A stretch of 64,000 nt of DNA from NCBI RefSeq assembly GCF_900106555.1, contig NZ_FNOE01000011.1, forward strand, positions 1 through 64,000, given 5' to 3'. The position numbers and the translations under genes are program-made. Shown in pieces: positions 18,501-27,260 of this stretch (its first letter is position 1; each line of letters begins with the position of its first letter). This stretch comes from Nitrosomonas oligotropha. GTDB lineage: Bacteria; Pseudomonadota; Gammaproteobacteria; Burkholderiales; Nitrosomonadaceae. Under the pieces are notes generated by a model. The model worked only from the letters and a program-made list of their open reading frames with translations, ran no database searches and was not told where the DNA came from.

Positions 18501-19457
18501 ATGCCTAAAATTCTGGTAACCGGCGCGACCGGTCAAATCGGCACGGAATTGACGCTGGCTTTGCGTGAGCGTTACGGCGTGGAAAGCGTTGTTGCCGCCG
18601 GATACCGCCGTGAACCTTCCAGCGGTTTGACGCAAGCCGGACCGCATTGCAGTCTTGATGTGCGCGATGCGGCCGCACTGGATGAAGTGATTGCCGGGCA
18701 GGGTATCACGGTGATTTATCATCTCGCCGCGATGCTTTCCGCGGTGGCCGAAGACCAACCGCTGCAAGCCTGGGATATCAATATGAACGGCCTGCTCAAT
18801 GTGCTGGAAAGCGCACGCCAGTACCGTTGCCGGGTGTTTTTTCCCAGTTCCATTGCCGCATTCGGTCCCGGCACACCACCGTACAATACGCCGCAGGATA
18901 CCGTGCAGCATCCTTCGACGATCTATGGTATTACCAAAGTGACGGGTGAATTGCTGTGCGATTACTACCATCGCCGCTACGGCGTCGATGCGCGCGGTTT
19001 ACGCTATCCCGGACTGATTTCCAATCAAGTGCTGCCCGGCGGCGGTACGACCGATTATGCCGTGGATATTTTTTACGCTGCGGTCAAGCAGGGGCATTAC
19101 GACTGCTTTCTGCGCGCCGATACGCAACTGGATATGATGTACATGCCCGATGCCATTGCAGCCGCAATGCTACTGATGGAAACCGATCCCGGTAAATTGA
19201 CGCATCGCAACGGTTTTAACGTGACTGCGATGAGTTTTACTCCAGCACAGTTGGCAGCGGAAATACAAAAGCACCTGCCTGGTTTTACCATCGGCTATAC
19301 GGTCGATCCGCTGCGGCAAGCGATCGCCGATTCCTGGCCACGGCATATGGATGACAGTGCCGCGCGGGCCGAATGGGTCTGGCAGCCGAGCTTTGATTTG
19401 CCCGGCATGGTGGCCGATATGCTGGCGCACATCAAGGCCAAATTATGTAACGGTTAA
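18501..19457 (+). CDS. tdh: L-threonine 3-dehydrogenase, SDR type
   Basis: A 318-residue short-chain-type dehydrogenase/epimerase fold. The NAD loop is GATGQIG near the N-terminus (KILVTGATGQIGTEL). The catalytic Tyr-Lys pair is in TIYGITKVTGE, and AAMLSAVAED follows the Rossmann core. This form of threonine dehydrogenase differs from the zinc enzyme of E. coli but feeds the same pathway. The start at 18501 is chosen because GGAGGTGAG lies immediately upstream; the ORF opens four codons earlier. The next gene, 12 bases downstream, encodes the partner ligase, which makes the assignment convincing over a generic sugar epimerase. Confidence 0.82.
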   Translation: MPKILVTGATGQIGTELTLALRERYGVESVVAAGYRREPSSGLTQAGPHCSLDVRDAAALDEVIAGQGITVIYHLAAMLSAVAEDQPLQAWDINMNGLLNVLESARQYRCRVFFPSSIAAFGPGTPPYNTPQDTVQHPSTIYGITKVTGELLCDYYHRRYGVDARGLRYPGLISNQVLPGGGTTDYAVDIFYAAVKQGHYDCFLRADTQLDMMYMPDAIAAAMLLMETDPGKLTHRNGFNVTAMSFTPAQLAAEIQKHLPGFTIGYTVDPLRQAIADSWPRHMDDSAARAEWVWQPSFDLPGMVADMLAHIKAKLCNG

Positions 19458-19469
19458 TGGGAGATCTCT

Positions 19470-20693
19470 ATGTCGCTATCGAAAGTGGAACCGCTATTCC
19501 TGGCAAAGTTAAACCAACTGCAACAGCAGGGAGTCCGCAAGGACGATGAGAAAATCATTACCGGCATTCTTGCTTCGGAAGACGGTTTTGGGCTGCGCTA
19601 CCAGCTGCATGGTTATGGCGGACGCGCATTTTTGCGCATGAACTCGAATTCTTATTTGGGATTGGCGCAGCATCCCGCCGTGATCGAAGCGGAAGCGCGG
19701 GCGGTGGAACAGTATGGCGCCGGTCCTGGCGCGGTGCGTTTTATCAGTGGCACGTATGCGTCGCATGTCGAACTGGAGCGCAGGCTGGCGGCGTTTCATG
19801 GCCGTGAAGCGGCGATGTTGTTCAGCGCCGCCTATGCCACGATGGTTGGCGTGCTGCCGCAATTGATTTCTGGACAGACGCTGGTGGTCAGTGATGCCCT
19901 GAACCATAATTGCATCATCAACGCGATCCGTCTCGCGCAACCTGCCGGAAAAGCGATTTATGCACACGGTGATATGCATGACCTGGAAAAAATCCTAAGC
20001 ACTAACCGTGACCGCTATCAACGGGTTTGTGTGGTCACTGACGGTGTTTTCAGCATGCGCGGCGATCATGCGCCGTTGGATGAATTCGATGCCTGTTGTG
20101 ACAAGCACCAAAGCGATTATCCCGAAGGCATTGTCACGGTAGTGGATGACTCTCACGGCATCGGCGCTTTCGGCAGCACCGGGCGCGGTACTGAAGAAAT
20201 TACGCGAGGACGGGCGGATGTGTTGGTCGCCACGCTCGGTAAAGCGTTCGGCGTCAATGGCGGTTACGTTGCTGCCAGCGCTACGGCCATCGCTTACTTG
20301 CGGGAAACCGCGCCGTCGTATATCTATTCCAATCCGATCACGCCCGCCGAAGCGGCCGCGGCACTGGCGGCATTAGATATTCTGGAAAGTGCGGAAGGCT
20401 TGGGCCTGCTGGATCGATTGCGCAGCTTAAGCACTAAACTCCGATCCGGATTGCAACAACTGGGCTTTGAAACTTTGCCCGGAGAGCACCCCATCGTGCC
20501 GGTATTTATCCGCGACACCGCCAAAACCGCCGCATTGGTTGCGCATTTATTCGATCACAACATTCTTGCCACCGGTTTGAATTATCCGGTCGTGCCGCAA
20601 GGTGACCAGGAAATCCGCTTGCAGGTTTCCGCCGGACATACTGAGCGGGATTTGGATTATTTGCTCAATGCGTTGGCGGATTTTCGTCAGTAG
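19470..20693 (+). CDS. kbl: Glycine C-acetyltransferase (2-amino-3-ketobutyrate CoA ligase)
   Basis: A 407-residue PLP enzyme of the alpha-oxoamine synthase family. It cleaves 2-amino-3-oxobutyrate with CoA to glycine and acetyl-CoA, completing threonine breakdown started by Tdh. Visible are NSNSYLGLAQHP, GAGPGAVRFISGTY, the DDSHGIGAFG active-site stretch and the PLP lysine in TLGKAFGVNGGY. Length is normal. The paralogous 5-aminolevulinate or KAPA synthases are alternatives, but coupling to tdh favours Kbl. The last 580 bases are part of a segment repeated at 29639, where the copy has decayed. Confidence 0.88.
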   Translation: MSLSKVEPLFLAKLNQLQQQGVRKDDEKIITGILASEDGFGLRYQLHGYGGRAFLRMNSNSYLGLAQHPAVIEAEARAVEQYGAGPGAVRFISGTYASHVELERRLAAFHGREAAMLFSAAYATMVGVLPQLISGQTLVVSDALNHNCIINAIRLAQPAGKAIYAHGDMHDLEKILSTNRDRYQRVCVVTDGVFSMRGDHAPLDEFDACCDKHQSDYPEGIVTVVDDSHGIGAFGSTGRGTEEITRGRADVLVATLGKAFGVNGGYVAASATAIAYLRETAPSYIYSNPITPAEAAAALAALDILESAEGLGLLDRLRSLSTKLRSGLQQLGFETLPGEHPIVPVFIRDTAKTAALVAHLFDHNILATGLNYPVVPQGDQEIRLQVSAGHTERDLDYLLNALADFRQ

Positions 20694-21158
20694 CGGCTGA
20701 TTTAGGGGTTTTGGTTTCAGGCCGCTTGAGTGCGCGGACGGAAAAAGGAACAAACGCTTCAGCGATTTGGAAATAAAAACACGACAGAACTCGAACTGAA
20801 TTATTTCACAGCATCTTCAGTTTGATTCTTGATTTCTTTAGCGATTTCTTCCATTTTTCCCTGAGCTTCTTCAGAAGCATCCTTCACCGCGCTCGTGATA
20901 TCTTCGACGGCATCGTGCGCTTTTTCGTTAGGACGCCGGTCTAGCGCGTCGTTGACTTTGTCCATGACCTTTTCTGTGGTTTCCGTTGGTTTTTGTCCGC
21001 AGGCGGATAAAGTTGATAGCGCTATCGCAATCATAAAAAGGTGGCGTAATTTCATGTTTTTTCCCCGTATTGATTAGAACTGAGATTCTAACTCACCGGG
21101 CTGGTTTTTATTCAGCCAAGTGAGTTTTTCACGTTATTTCACGTTGAGATAATCCATG
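20116..21158. repeat. Left copy of a large direct repeat (kbl end + lipoprotein)
   Basis: This segment is matched in the same orientation by 29639-30415. It holds the last 193 codons of kbl, the small lipoprotein gene and the first 27 bases of what, at the other copy, is the 3' end of an ompA-like gene (minus-strand ATGGATTATCTC versus ATGGATTGTCCC). The copies differ by scattered substitutions and three deletions in the right copy. The offset is 9,523 bases. Confidence 0.9.
20801..21055 (-). CDS. Small helical lipoprotein (paralogue of 30058-30312)
   Basis: An 84-residue protein: lipoprotein signal with lipobox LSAC (Cys19), then a charged amphipathic helix (MDKVNDALDRRPNEKA, DAVEDITSAVKDASEE). 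It differs from the copy at 30058 at only five positions (for example R/H and L/Y in residues 4-5, H/R near 47, Q/K near 79). No known enzymatic motif is present. It resembles small stress-linked lipoproteins found with CsbD, BON and OmpA genes. The ATG has a weak purine-rich upstream site. It is convergent with kbl. Confidence 0.72.
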   Translation of the reverse strand: MKLRHLFMIAIALSTLSACGQKPTETTEKVMDKVNDALDRRPNEKAHDAVEDITSAVKDASEEAQGKMEEIAKEIKNQTEDAVK

Positions 21159-21703
21159 GGTTTAATCCTCTGGCGTACTGGGGCAATATCCAATCTGACT
21201 GGTCAGGTTATGCCACCGGATTAGATGCTTCCACGCTTGTTATTTGGCTTATCGTTCACGCCATCCCAGGCTGAAAAAGTAGTTTAAATCTTCCTTGAAT
21301 ATGGTCTTTCTCTACCTCCGGCACTAAAAAACTATGTGCGGTACCGTACATAGTTTTTTAGAAAAAACACTATAATGAAATTAAACTTTAATCGTAAATG
21401 CTGTTCATAAAATAGTGTAGCGTGTGTAAATATACGATCGCGACTGTTACAGATGGAGGTTTGATGCATATCAAAACGAAGTCGCATTCAAGGGATTAGC
21501 TACATCTACGACGCTGTCCGCCTAGCATTAATGCAAATAATCTTTGGTGAAATTCTTTACGGGTGAAGAGAAAAGTAAAGCTTTCTTTTTTCCTCTGAAT
21601 TGTTTCATATCACCGAATTAATTTAACCGGAATACTGTTTCTTAAAAACGCCATGGCTATTGCGGTCATATCGTTTAGTTCTTACAGATTGGAGGTATTA
21701 ATT
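21159..21703. other. 545-bp gap with decayed ends and a tiny frame
   Basis: Between the repeat end and the Crp/Fnr start no normal gene is seen. An 11-codon frame at 21464-21499 (MHIKTKSHSRD) sits behind a strong GGAGG site like those of the downstream genes, possibly a relic start or a leader. A 38-base near-perfect palindrome lies at 21324-21361. The rest probably contains the promoter of the Crp/Fnr operon. Confidence 0.5.
21324..21361. terminator. 38-base palindrome, bidirectional terminator candidate
   Basis: CTAAAAAACTATGT (21324-21337) is perfectly complementary to ACATAGTTTTTTAG (21348-21361). The 10-base centre is also nearly self-complementary, around GGTACC. The A/T-rich arms give a U-run in either direction, fitting a bidirectional terminator. 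Given its perfection, an operator is also possible. Confidence 0.6.
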
Positions 21704-22411
21704 ATGACTGATATACACAACCCACAACAGAACAAACTGCTCAAAGCATTACCCATAGAAGATTACGAGCGCATCCTTGTGCACTTGGAACTCACCGAAA
21801 TGTCCCCTGGTGAAATCCTTTTCCACTCAGGAGAGAAGCTAGAGTATGTTTATTTTCCAACGGATTGCTTCATGTCGCTACTCTACGACACAGAAGATGG
21901 AGCAACCACGGAAATCGCATCCATCGGTAATGATGGTGTGGTCGGCGTTGGTATTTTTATGACTGGCGCAGCAATGCCTTTTCGAGCAATGGTACAAAGT
22001 ACCGGCTACGCCTATCGGATATCACAAAATTTGTTTATGGAAGAATTCAGACGCCAAGGTTCGCTCTATCATAAGCTGCTGAGTTATACGCAGGTTCTCA
22101 TTACGCAAACAGCACAAATGGCTGTTTGCAATCGATTCCACAAGGTCGATCAGCAGCTCTGCCGTTTTCTGCTGTTAAGCTTCGATTGGCTTCCGACCAA
22201 TGAATTGGCGATCACTCAGGAACTGATCTCCAACATGCTAGGTGTGCGCCGCGAGGGTATTACAGAAGCTGCCGGAAAATTGCAGCAAGAAGGACTGATC
22301 CATTGCAGGAGGGGCCACATTGCTGTATTGGATCGAGAAGGGCTGGAAGCGCGTTCTTGCGAATGTTACCAAGTCGTTAAGACGGAATTTGAGCGCTTGC
22401 TTGCTGCCTAG
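21704..22411 (+). CDS. Crp/Fnr-family transcription regulator
   Basis: A 235-residue regulator with an N-terminal cyclic-nucleotide-binding-type domain (ILVHLELTEMSPGEILFHSGE, YFPTDCFMSLLYDTEDGA). The C-terminal winged helix shows TQELISNMLGVRREGITEAA as its recognition helix. No FNR-type cysteine cluster is at the N-terminus, so oxygen sensing through an iron-sulfur cluster is unlikely. The ATG at 21704 is chosen because GGAGG is eight bases upstream; an earlier in-frame ATG at 21653 lacks a site. The following lipoprotein and OmpA genes are on the same strand with short gaps, so it probably controls this envelope-stress region. The ligand is unknown. Confidence 0.85.
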   Translation: MTDIHNPQQNKLLKALPIEDYERILVHLELTEMSPGEILFHSGEKLEYVYFPTDCFMSLLYDTEDGATTEIASIGNDGVVGVGIFMTGAAMPFRAMVQSTGYAYRISQNLFMEEFRRQGSLYHKLLSYTQVLITQTAQMAVCNRFHKVDQQLCRFLLLSFDWLPTNELAITQELISNMLGVRREGITEAAGKLQQEGLIHCRRGHIAVLDREGLEARSCECYQVVKTEFERLLAA

Positions 22412-22481
22412 TTTATTCAGTCGCTGTTTGAATTCAAGAGTACTCAATACGTATTCAACAATGATATGGAGGTTTAATCCG

Positions 22482-22889
22482 ATGGATAAGAAAACACTGA
22501 AGACTTTTAATGACATGAAACTGCATCCAATGATGCGCATGGCAGGTGCGCTGGTATGTTCCGCGATTTTTCTATCAGGCTGCGAAAGCATTCCGGCGCC
22601 GACTGAGCAGTTAGCGACTTCTAAAGCCGCTGTCGATAATGCACTCAGCGCTGGCGGCAATGAACTCGCACCATTACAGCTCAAGTCAGCAGTCGACAAG
22701 ATGGAAGCTGCTGAGCGTGCCATGGGCGATAAAAATTATGTCCTTGCCCGTCAATTTGCCGAAGAAGCGCAAATTGACGCCAAATTAGCGGAAGCAATGG
22801 CCCGGACCAATAAAGCACAAAAAGCGGCGGAAGCGTTGCAAGAATCCAGTCGCGTGTTACGCCAAGAGATTGACCGCCAAATCCAATAA
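22482..22889 (+). CDS. DUF4398-type lipoprotein
   Basis: A 135-residue lipoprotein. Its signal sequence ends in lipobox LSGC near residue 28, and an alpha-helical, alanine-rich DUF4398-like domain follows (ATSKAAVDNALSAGGNEL, LAPLQLKSAVDKMEAAERA). The ribosome site GGAGG precedes the ATG. It is followed 17 bases later by an OmpA/DUF4398 fusion protein; the two are commonly encoded together and are probably exported to the outer membrane. The role is unknown; the helical repeat suggests coiled-coil interaction with its neighbour. Confidence 0.78.
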   Translation: MDKKTLKTFNDMKLHPMMRMAGALVCSAIFLSGCESIPAPTEQLATSKAAVDNALSAGGNELAPLQLKSAVDKMEAAERAMGDKNYVLARQFAEEAQIDAKLAEAMARTNKAQKAAEALQESSRVLRQEIDRQIQ

Positions 22890-22906
22890 TCTTTAAGGGG
22901 CCTATC

Positions 22907-23731
22907 ATGCAAAATAATTGGTATTTTTCTATGCTTCTGGTTGTTCCTGCCATTATTTTTGGCTGTAGCTCAATGCCGCAAAATGAGTCGCTTACTGAGG
23001 CCCATAGCGATTACAACAAAGCACTGACAGATCCGCAGGTCACTGGTATGGCTGCGCTTGAATTAAATGAAGCGAGTAAATTTCTGGACAAAGCGGATAC
23101 CGCTTTGAATAAAAGAGAAAGTGATGCCACAGTGAATCACTTGGCTTATATGGCCAGCCAGCAAGTTGCAATTGCGCAGGAAACTGCCAAAGCAAAAACG
23201 GCTGAAGCAGCGGTAAAGAATGCGAGTACAGCGCGTGACCGGATTCTGCTTGATGCCAGAACGGCTGAAGCTGAAGAAGCGAAAAGACAAGCCGAAGAGG
23301 CGAAAAGGCAAGCTGAAGAAGCCCAAAGACAGCTAGAAGAATTAAAAGCCAAGAAAACGGATCGCGGTTTGGTGATTACCTTGCAGGATGTATTATTCCG
23401 CACCAACATGGCGCAGCTCGAACTCAATGGTTTACGCACCGTGCATAAGTTGGCTGATTTTCTCAAACAATATCCTGAACGCAACGTATTGATCGAAGGA
23501 CATACCGACAGCACGGGCAGTGATAGCTATAATCAGGCACTTTCCGAGCGTCGTGCCCATGCTGTACGGATGGCTTTACTGGAGAGCGGAATCAGCAGCA
23601 GTCGTATCGCTGCGCGAGGGTATGGTAAATCTTTTCCGGTAGCCAGCAATGATACAGCCGAGCATCGCCAGTTAAACCGGCGCGTAGAAATTATCTTATC
23701 CGATGAAAGTGGGGCCGTTTCTTCGCGCTGA
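22907..23731 (+). CDS. OmpA-family lipoprotein with DUF4398-like coiled coil
   Basis: A 274-residue protein with lipobox IFGC near residue 20. A long alanine/glutamate coiled coil follows (AEEAKRQAEEAKRQAEEAQ, about 120-150). The C-terminal OmpA peptidoglycan-binding domain is at 165-265 (LIEGHTDSTGSDSYNQALSE, RIAARGYGKSFPVASNDT). It should tether the outer membrane to peptidoglycan. AGGGG precedes the ATG. It forms a unit with the Crp/Fnr regulator and the DUF4398 lipoprotein upstream. Confidence 0.86.
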   Translation: MQNNWYFSMLLVVPAIIFGCSSMPQNESLTEAHSDYNKALTDPQVTGMAALELNEASKFLDKADTALNKRESDATVNHLAYMASQQVAIAQETAKAKTAEAAVKNASTARDRILLDARTAEAEEAKRQAEEAKRQAEEAQRQLEELKAKKTDRGLVITLQDVLFRTNMAQLELNGLRTVHKLADFLKQYPERNVLIEGHTDSTGSDSYNQALSERRAHAVRMALLESGISSSRIAARGYGKSFPVASNDTAEHRQLNRRVEIILSDESGAVSSR

Positions 23732-23856
23732 CAGCGCTTCTAAATTAAAGCGCGCATCGCACGAATCAATGCATAAAAAGTGCCGCAGCATCTGAGTCAG
23801 ATTGATCTGCCTGAAATAAAACTCAAACCTGATTACCTTGTTATAAAGAAAATGTC

Positions 23857-25272
23857 ATGAGTGAAATACTGGATGTTGCAATTATCGGAGCGGGAAGCGC
23901 CGGTCTTGCCGCGTTGCGCGAAGTCAGAAAACGCACGCAGCGCTTCGTGATCATTAACGACGGTCCGTGGGGCACTGTTTGCGCCCGGGTAGGTTGCATG
24001 CCGTCCAAGACTTTGATTGAAGCGGCGAATGCCTTTTATCGCCGCAATACTTTTGCGGAATTTGGCATTCAGGGCGCTGACGCTCTTGTCTGCGATATAC
24101 CTTCCGTGTTGCGGCGCGTCAGGCGGCTGCGCGATAGTTTTGTCGCGAGCACCGTAAAAACCACCCAGGAATTGGACAAACGTGCTATTTCCGGACGAGC
24201 GCGATTGCTTGCGCCGGGCAGGCTGGAAGTCAATGGGCGGGAATTGCATGCACACAATATTATCATTGCCACCGGATCGAGTCCGGTTGTACCCAAACCT
24301 TGGAGCGCACTGGGAGAGCGGCTGCTGACCACGGATACTTTATTTGAACAGACAGCGTTACCCGCTCGAATGGCGGTATTGGGTCTGGGGCCGGTCGGTA
24401 TTGAAATGGCACAAGCGCTTTCCCGGCTCGGCATTGAGGTAACCGGATTAGGCAGTAATCCGGCGATTGCCGGATTGACAGATCCGCAGGTCACTGAGGT
24501 AGCGATAGAGCTGCTGGGATACGAATTTCCGCTTCATTTGGGCAAGAAAGCTGAATTAACGGCTGACGGTGACGGATTGGAAGTGTGTGTAGGAACTGAA
24601 GTGATAGCGGTCGATCGCGTTCTTGCCGCACTCGGGCGGCGTCCCAATATCAGCAACCTGGGTCTGGAAACATTAGGCGTTTCGCTCGATGAGCATGGCA
24701 TGCCGCCTATCAACCCGGATACCCTGCAAGTCGCCAGTCTGCGTATATTCATGGCGGGTGATGCCAATGATCAAGTGCCACTATTGCATGAAGCCGCGGA
24801 TGATGGCTATATCGCTGGGTTTAATGCCACCCGTTCCGTGCCAGTTTGCTTTAAACGCCGTACGCCGCTGGCGATTGTGTTCGCTGATCCGAACATTGCA
24901 ATGGCGGGTAATCGGTATCAAGACCTTGATCACGCGAAAACATTAATTGGCGAAGCGCGTTTTGACCGCCAGGGACGTGCACGTACCGGTCAATGCAACA
25001 AGGGTATTCTGCGTATTTACGCTGACATGGAAAGTGGCCGGCTGCTGGGCGCGGAGATGTGCGTACCAGCCGGGGAACACATGGCACATTTACTGGCATT
25101 GGCAATCGATCGTTCGCTGACCGTACAAGATTTATTGCGTATGCCTTTTTATCATCCGGTTCTGGAGGAAGGGTTACGCACAGCGTTGCGGACATTGGCG
25201 GCACAACTGCCTGCGGGTCATGAATCCGACCTGGCCGTATGCGGTGAGTTTAATATGGAAGCGCTGGATTGA
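23857..25272 (+). CDS. Lpd-like flavoprotein disulfide reductase
   Basis: A 471-residue pyridine nucleotide-disulfide oxidoreductase. It has the FAD loop GAGSAGLAAL at the N-terminus and the redox-active pair in VCARVGCMPSK (CxxxxC). A second Rossmann loop is AVLGLGPVGIEMAQ, then FMAGDAND, and the dimerisation domain has the His-Glu dyad in HPVLEEG. It looks like dihydrolipoamide dehydrogenase, but no 2-oxo acid dehydrogenase subunits are nearby. The flanking genes are envelope and stress genes, so a stand-alone disulfide or quinone reductase is as likely as Lpd. It is followed by a bidirectional terminator. Confidence 0.8.
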   Translation: MSEILDVAIIGAGSAGLAALREVRKRTQRFVIINDGPWGTVCARVGCMPSKTLIEAANAFYRRNTFAEFGIQGADALVCDIPSVLRRVRRLRDSFVASTVKTTQELDKRAISGRARLLAPGRLEVNGRELHAHNIIIATGSSPVVPKPWSALGERLLTTDTLFEQTALPARMAVLGLGPVGIEMAQALSRLGIEVTGLGSNPAIAGLTDPQVTEVAIELLGYEFPLHLGKKAELTADGDGLEVCVGTEVIAVDRVLAALGRRPNISNLGLETLGVSLDEHGMPPINPDTLQVASLRIFMAGDANDQVPLLHEAADDGYIAGFNATRSVPVCFKRRTPLAIVFADPNIAMAGNRYQDLDHAKTLIGEARFDRQGRARTGQCNKGILRIYADMESGRLLGAEMCVPAGEHMAHLLALAIDRSLTVQDLLRMPFYHPVLEEGLRTALRTLAAQLPAGHESDLAVCGEFNMEALD

Positions 25273-25327
25273 CCGGGGTACTTATAGACAGTGTTCTTGT
25301 GACATTATTTCAAACTAAGCGATCAAC

Positions 25328-25360
25328 AAAAAACGGCGGTTTGTTACCCGCCGTTTTTTT
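25328..25360. terminator. Bidirectional intrinsic terminator
   Basis: AAAAAACGGCGG and CCGCCGTTTTTTT flank a short loop, giving a GC stem with U-runs on both strands. It lies between convergent genes (flavoprotein and SmbP). Confidence 0.85.
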
Positions 25361-25380
25361 CTATTAAGAGAGTTCACTTA

Positions 25381-25722
25381 TCATGCAGCCTGTTTCAAAT
25401 GAGCGACAGCCTGTTCTGCGGCTTTCCTCGCGGAATCAGCAGCGCCCAGATTACCTTCTTTAATCGCTTCATCCAGGCTTCTAATACCGGCATCCAGATG
25501 CGGACTAGTAGCTGTTGCTTGAGTTTTCTCAGCTTTTGCGGCATTCGCATGGGTTTTAGCCTCTTCCGCATGCTGGGAAATAGCCTTTCCCTCTGTCGCC
25601 TTAGCTGCAACCTCAGCACGCTGAATTGCTTCGTTTAAATGATTTCCTGCGGCGAATGCGCTAAGCGAGAAGAAAAATATAATTAAGAAGCTTGTATATA
25701 AAGTGATCGTTTTCATGTGCAT
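25381..25722 (-). CDS. smbP: SmbP-like small metal-binding periplasmic protein
   Basis: A 113-residue protein with a signal peptide (cleaved near AFA-AG), then about 90 residues of alanine-rich helix with the heptad-like pattern HLNEAIQRAE, HAEEAKTHANAA, HLDAGIRSLDEAI of Nitrosomonas SmbP, a periplasmic copper-binding protein. Only about five histidines remain in the mature part, fewer than in the described protein, so metal capacity may be reduced. A good site (GGAG) supports the first ATG. It faces the Lpd-like gene across a bidirectional terminator. Confidence 0.75.
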   Translation of the reverse strand: MHMKTITLYTSFLIIFFFSLSAFAAGNHLNEAIQRAEVAAKATEGKAISQHAEEAKTHANAAKAEKTQATATSPHLDAGIRSLDEAIKEGNLGAADSARKAAEQAVAHLKQAA

Positions 25723-25771
25723 TTTTTAACTCCAGTAAAAATTATTGAAAAGTACTCAGATATGCTGCGGT

Positions 25772-25951
25772 TTATCGAATTGCGTTTTTGATATCTTCCT
25801 TGGCGTCACCTAAGCCAGCCTGCGCTTTGCCTAAGTTTTTTTCGATACTTCCTTTTATTTCCATTTCCTTGTCGTCCAGTATCTTACCGGCGACTTCCTT
25901 GGCTTTACCTTTGGTTTCTTCCAAACGGCCTTTTATCTGATCTTTATTCAT
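25772..25951 (-). CDS. CsbD-family stress protein
   Basis: A 59-residue cytoplasmic protein, almost entirely the CsbD domain: NKDQIKGRLEETKGKAKEVA followed by GKILDDKEMEIKG. These small lysine-rich proteins are induced by general stress in many bacteria; their mechanism is unknown. The second ATG (25951) is favoured because AGGAG is six bases upstream. It lies between SmbP and a catalase-like gene on the same strand, probably with its own promoter. Confidence 0.88.
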   Translation of the reverse strand: MNKDQIKGRLEETKGKAKEVAGKILDDKEMEIKGSIEKNLGKAQAGLGDAKEDIKNAIR

Positions 25952-26131
25952 CATAGTCTCCTATCGTTTATTGAAGTGATGATCGGACATGAATATGTCT
26001 CATCACTTGTTGGTAAGAATATAAGCAAAAACAGGATAGATCTGTACGGTAGCCAACTTAAACCGAGAAAAACTATGTTTTGTAAGTAGCAGAAGTGAAA
26101 TGTAATTCCGGTTTGTGCATGTCAATAGTGA

Positions 26132-27178
26132 TCAGAAACCTGATGGCTCAAGCTGCTCGATATCGTTCAGCTCATGACGGATACGGGAAGATGTTTCGTA
26201 AACTACCCGGCGTACGCGATTAATTCCTCCCAATGGTTGGTGCTCAGGCAGCGCATGCCAGGGTGTAAAAGTCAGATCCTCGCAAAACTTTTGTTGTTCT
26301 GGAGTATTGAATGGCTGTGATGGGATTGTGATTTTCGCCACCGTAATAAAGGGTGAATCTTTTTCGCTCCAATCAACGGTAGGGTCTTCGATGGGCATTT
26401 CTACAGCATTTGTGCGCAGTTGCACCATGAAATCAAAGCATGCGGCGCCACTGTCGAGATGTTTTTGCATATTTTCGCGCAGAAAGTTAGGGGATGCGGT
26501 ATCGGTGAACGTTGCATGCGTAGATTTATCGCAAGGACGGGCGGTGAATTTCATAGCGCTATCGCCGAATTGATAGGGTGTCGCGCTCCAATATTGTGTG
26601 TCCAATGGATTGAGAACCTTCTTATTACGGATGGCAACGACAGTCGCCAGCTCGTGTAGACGGAAATTCAGCGGATTGGGGCCGGGGAAAAAGAACTTGA
26701 TGGGACTGTCCTGCGACAGCGCTTGCTGAAACTCGACATAGTCTGCCGCATTTTTCACAAAAAATACCGGATGATTCACCATCACGAAATCCTGCGTGCC
26801 GGACTGGCTACGTTCAACGCCCATGAGTTTGATGGCCATGCCACGGCCATCGCCGGTCGAATCATCTTGTACTTTCCCGGAACCATTGGAGTAACGGATC
26901 CAAGCGGGATATTCGCGCGCTTCCGCAAAAATTCCGGTACTCATGTTATCCGGTAATTGCAGAACACGAAATTGCGCTTTTACACAACCATGCGCTTTGA
27001 AATGGGCATCTCTGTGTGCGGAACCGTTCTTGGCTCCGGTCCGGATATTTTCCTCGACCATCTGCGCGATGCGTTGGATCGCGACAGTCTCGGTTGCGGG
27101 TATTTCCTCTTTACCGGAGACATGGCTCGGGAAGAAAACCATTAGGACCAACCCAAAAAGAATTTTTCTGTTCAACAT
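26132..27178 (-). CDS. Catalase-family haem protein, exported
   Basis: A 348-residue protein with a cleavable signal peptide (hydrophobic 6-18), then a shortened catalase-fold domain: AHGCVKAQFRV with the essential His, YPAWIRYSNGSG, VMVNHPVFFV with the Asn, and a late Tyr in DTQYWSATPY as likely haem ligand. It is related to SrpA-like mono-domain catalases, shorter than KatA and lacking its C-terminal domain. It would remove peroxide in the periplasm or act as a peroxygenase. The ATG at 27178 has GGGAGG upstream; the ORF opens 17 codons earlier without a site. Confidence 0.78.
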   Translation of the reverse strand: MLNRKILFGLVLMVFFPSHVSGKEEIPATETVAIQRIAQMVEENIRTGAKNGSAHRDAHFKAHGCVKAQFRVLQLPDNMSTGIFAEAREYPAWIRYSNGSGKVQDDSTGDGRGMAIKLMGVERSQSGTQDFVMVNHPVFFVKNAADYVEFQQALSQDSPIKFFFPGPNPLNFRLHELATVVAIRNKKVLNPLDTQYWSATPYQFGDSAMKFTARPCDKSTHATFTDTASPNFLRENMQKHLDSGAACFDFMVQLRTNAVEMPIEDPTVDWSEKDSPFITVAKITIPSQPFNTPEQQKFCEDLTFTPWHALPEHQPLGGINRVRRVVYETSSRIRHELNDIEQLEPSGF

Positions 27179-27260
27179 TTCATGGCCTCCCGGTAAATTA
27201 GAAAAGCCATTTTTACGCAATATCCGCATAAAAATGGCTATTTTGATGTGGTTTTCTATG

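Noticed and set aside
17991-18971. 326-codon minus-strand frame opposite aroG/tdh
   Set aside because: Antisense to two clear genes; histidine/arginine-rich composition is typical of a shadow frame.
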